Shown piece by piece: positions 5,684 through 6,373 of a DNA stretch of 6,373 nucleotides. This stretch comes from CAYTOJ01 sp964439415 (GTDB lineage Bacteria > Pseudomonadota > Alphaproteobacteria > Rickettsiales > CAZAGG01). The stretch's first letter is position 1. The number at the start of each line of letters is the position of its first letter. A program made the translations under genes and the position numbers. Where the stretch lies: assembly GCA_964439415.1 (NCBI GenBank), contig CAYTOJ010000108.1:1-6373 (forward strand), given 5' to 3'. A model generated the notes under the pieces. It made no database searches and had not been told where the DNA came from. It saw only the letters and a program-made list of their open reading frames with translations.

Positions 5684-6373
5684 TCAATACCAGTTGTCCT
5701 TCACCTAATTTTAATGACAGGCCGGGTGGGAAAGCTCCGGATACAGTGGTGCTGCATTATACCGGCATGAAGAACTTTGCTGATGCCCTTGACCGCTTAA
5801 CATCCCCTGAATCCAAGGTTAGTTGCCACTACCTGCTGGATATGAACGGTGATGCGTACAGCCTGGTAGATGAAGAAAAAAGAGCCTGGCACGCCGGGGT
5901 TAGCAACTGGGCTGGACGGGCGAATGTGAATGATTTTTCCATTGGCATTGAACTGCACAACCCCGGCCATCAATATGGTTATATACCATATCCGGATGAG
6001 CAGATGAATGCTCTGCTAAAACTTATGGAGGGGATTTTCTCCCGCCATAACATCCGCGTCAGAGATGTGGTTGCGCATAGCGATATCGCCCCTGCCAGAA
6101 AGGAAGACCCTGGCGAGCTGTTCAACTGGAAAATGCTGGCAGATAACGGCTTTGCCATCTGGCCGGGGGCGGAATATTCAGTAAAAAGTGGTGGCCGGAT
6201 AATTGCCCGTGCGGGTGATGATAACGGTTATATCGGCATTGTGCAGAAGAAACTAAGTGATTTTGGTTACCACCTTGATATTACATCGCAAATGGATGTT
6301 GCAACTATTCAGGTTATCACTGCATTCCGCCGCCGCTTCACCCCGCAGTATCTGCACCCAATATGGGATGAAT
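5680..6373 (+). CDS. amiD: N-acetylmuramoyl-L-alanine amidase, Amidase_2 (AmpD/AmiD) family, cut by window edge
   Basis: This zinc amidase cleaves the bond between N-acetylmuramic acid (or its anhydro form) and L-alanine in murein or muropeptides. The frame is open for 231 codons from a GTG at 5680 that overlaps the transaldolase TGA (GTGA), and it runs off the right edge. The start is supported by the family N-terminus (PSPNFNDRP at residues 7-15). No strong Shine-Dalgarno is seen, so coupling to the upstream gene is likely. Zinc ligands are His26 (VLHYTG), His133 (VAHSDIAP) and Asp143 (KEDPG); Glu91 (SIGIEL) and Lys141 fit the catalytic positions known in AmpD. Residues about 185-231 (beginning GYIGIVQKKLSDFGY) resemble a PG_binding_1 domain, probably lacking its last part. 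No signal peptide or lipobox is evident at this start, unlike the E. coli AmiD lipoprotein, so a cytoplasmic recycling role is possible. The symbol is a family-level choice. Confidence 0.9.
   Translation, partial: MINTSCPSPNFNDRPGGKAPDTVVLHYTGMKNFADALDRLTSPESKVSCHYLLDMNGDAYSLVDEEKRAWHAGVSNWAGRANVNDFSIGIELHNPGHQYGYIPYPDEQMNALLKLMEGIFSRHNIRVRDVVAHSDIAPARKEDPGELFNWKMLADNGFAIWPGAEYSVKSGGRIIARAGDDNGYIGIVQKKLSDFGYHLDITSQMDVATIQVITAFRRRFTPQYLHPIWDE

Overview
The window looks like ordinary chromosomal DNA from a Gram-negative bacterium, most likely an alphaproteobacterium of moderate GC content. That placement is an inference. It rests on the fused malic enzyme/phosphotransacetylase-like protein, the family resemblance of the amidase, and a GC-rich palindromic intergenic repeat of a kind scattered through many proteobacterial genomes. 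No marker here fixes genus or order.

Layout. On the minus strand, positions 1-1585 hold two genes for the membrane channel of a sulfate/thiosulfate ABC importer. cysT (752-1585) is upstream and complete. cysW (1-755) overlaps it by 4 bases and runs off the left edge. Positions 1586-1904 carry no gene. This stretch contains an imperfect palindromic repeat of about 96 bp and, nearer maeB, AT-richer DNA where divergent promoters probably lie. On the plus strand, positions 1905-6373 hold four tightly packed genes: maeB (NADP-type malic enzyme with a C-terminal phosphotransacetylase-like domain), uppP (undecaprenyl-diphosphate phosphatase), a small transaldolase of the TalC/Fsa family, and an Amidase_2 N-acetylmuramoyl-L-alanine amidase with the start of a peptidoglycan-binding domain, cut by the right edge. 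Gaps of 6 and 26 bases and then a 4-base overlap suggest one transcript.

How the genes fit together. CysT and CysW would form the heterodimeric channel through which sulfate enters; the ATPase and the binding protein are not in the window. MaeB converts malate to pyruvate with NADPH formation. The transaldolase links glycolysis and the non-oxidative pentose phosphate pathway. UppP recycles the lipid carrier for peptidoglycan synthesis, and the amidase cleaves peptide stems from murein or muropeptides. The plus-strand cluster thus mixes central carbon and cell-wall recycling functions.

No convincing undescribed system is visible. The items most worth a second look are the palindromic repeat between the divergent operons, the possibly overlapping divergent promoters, the lack of a visible signal peptide on the amidase, and active-site residues that separate a true transaldolase from fructose-6-phosphate aldolase.
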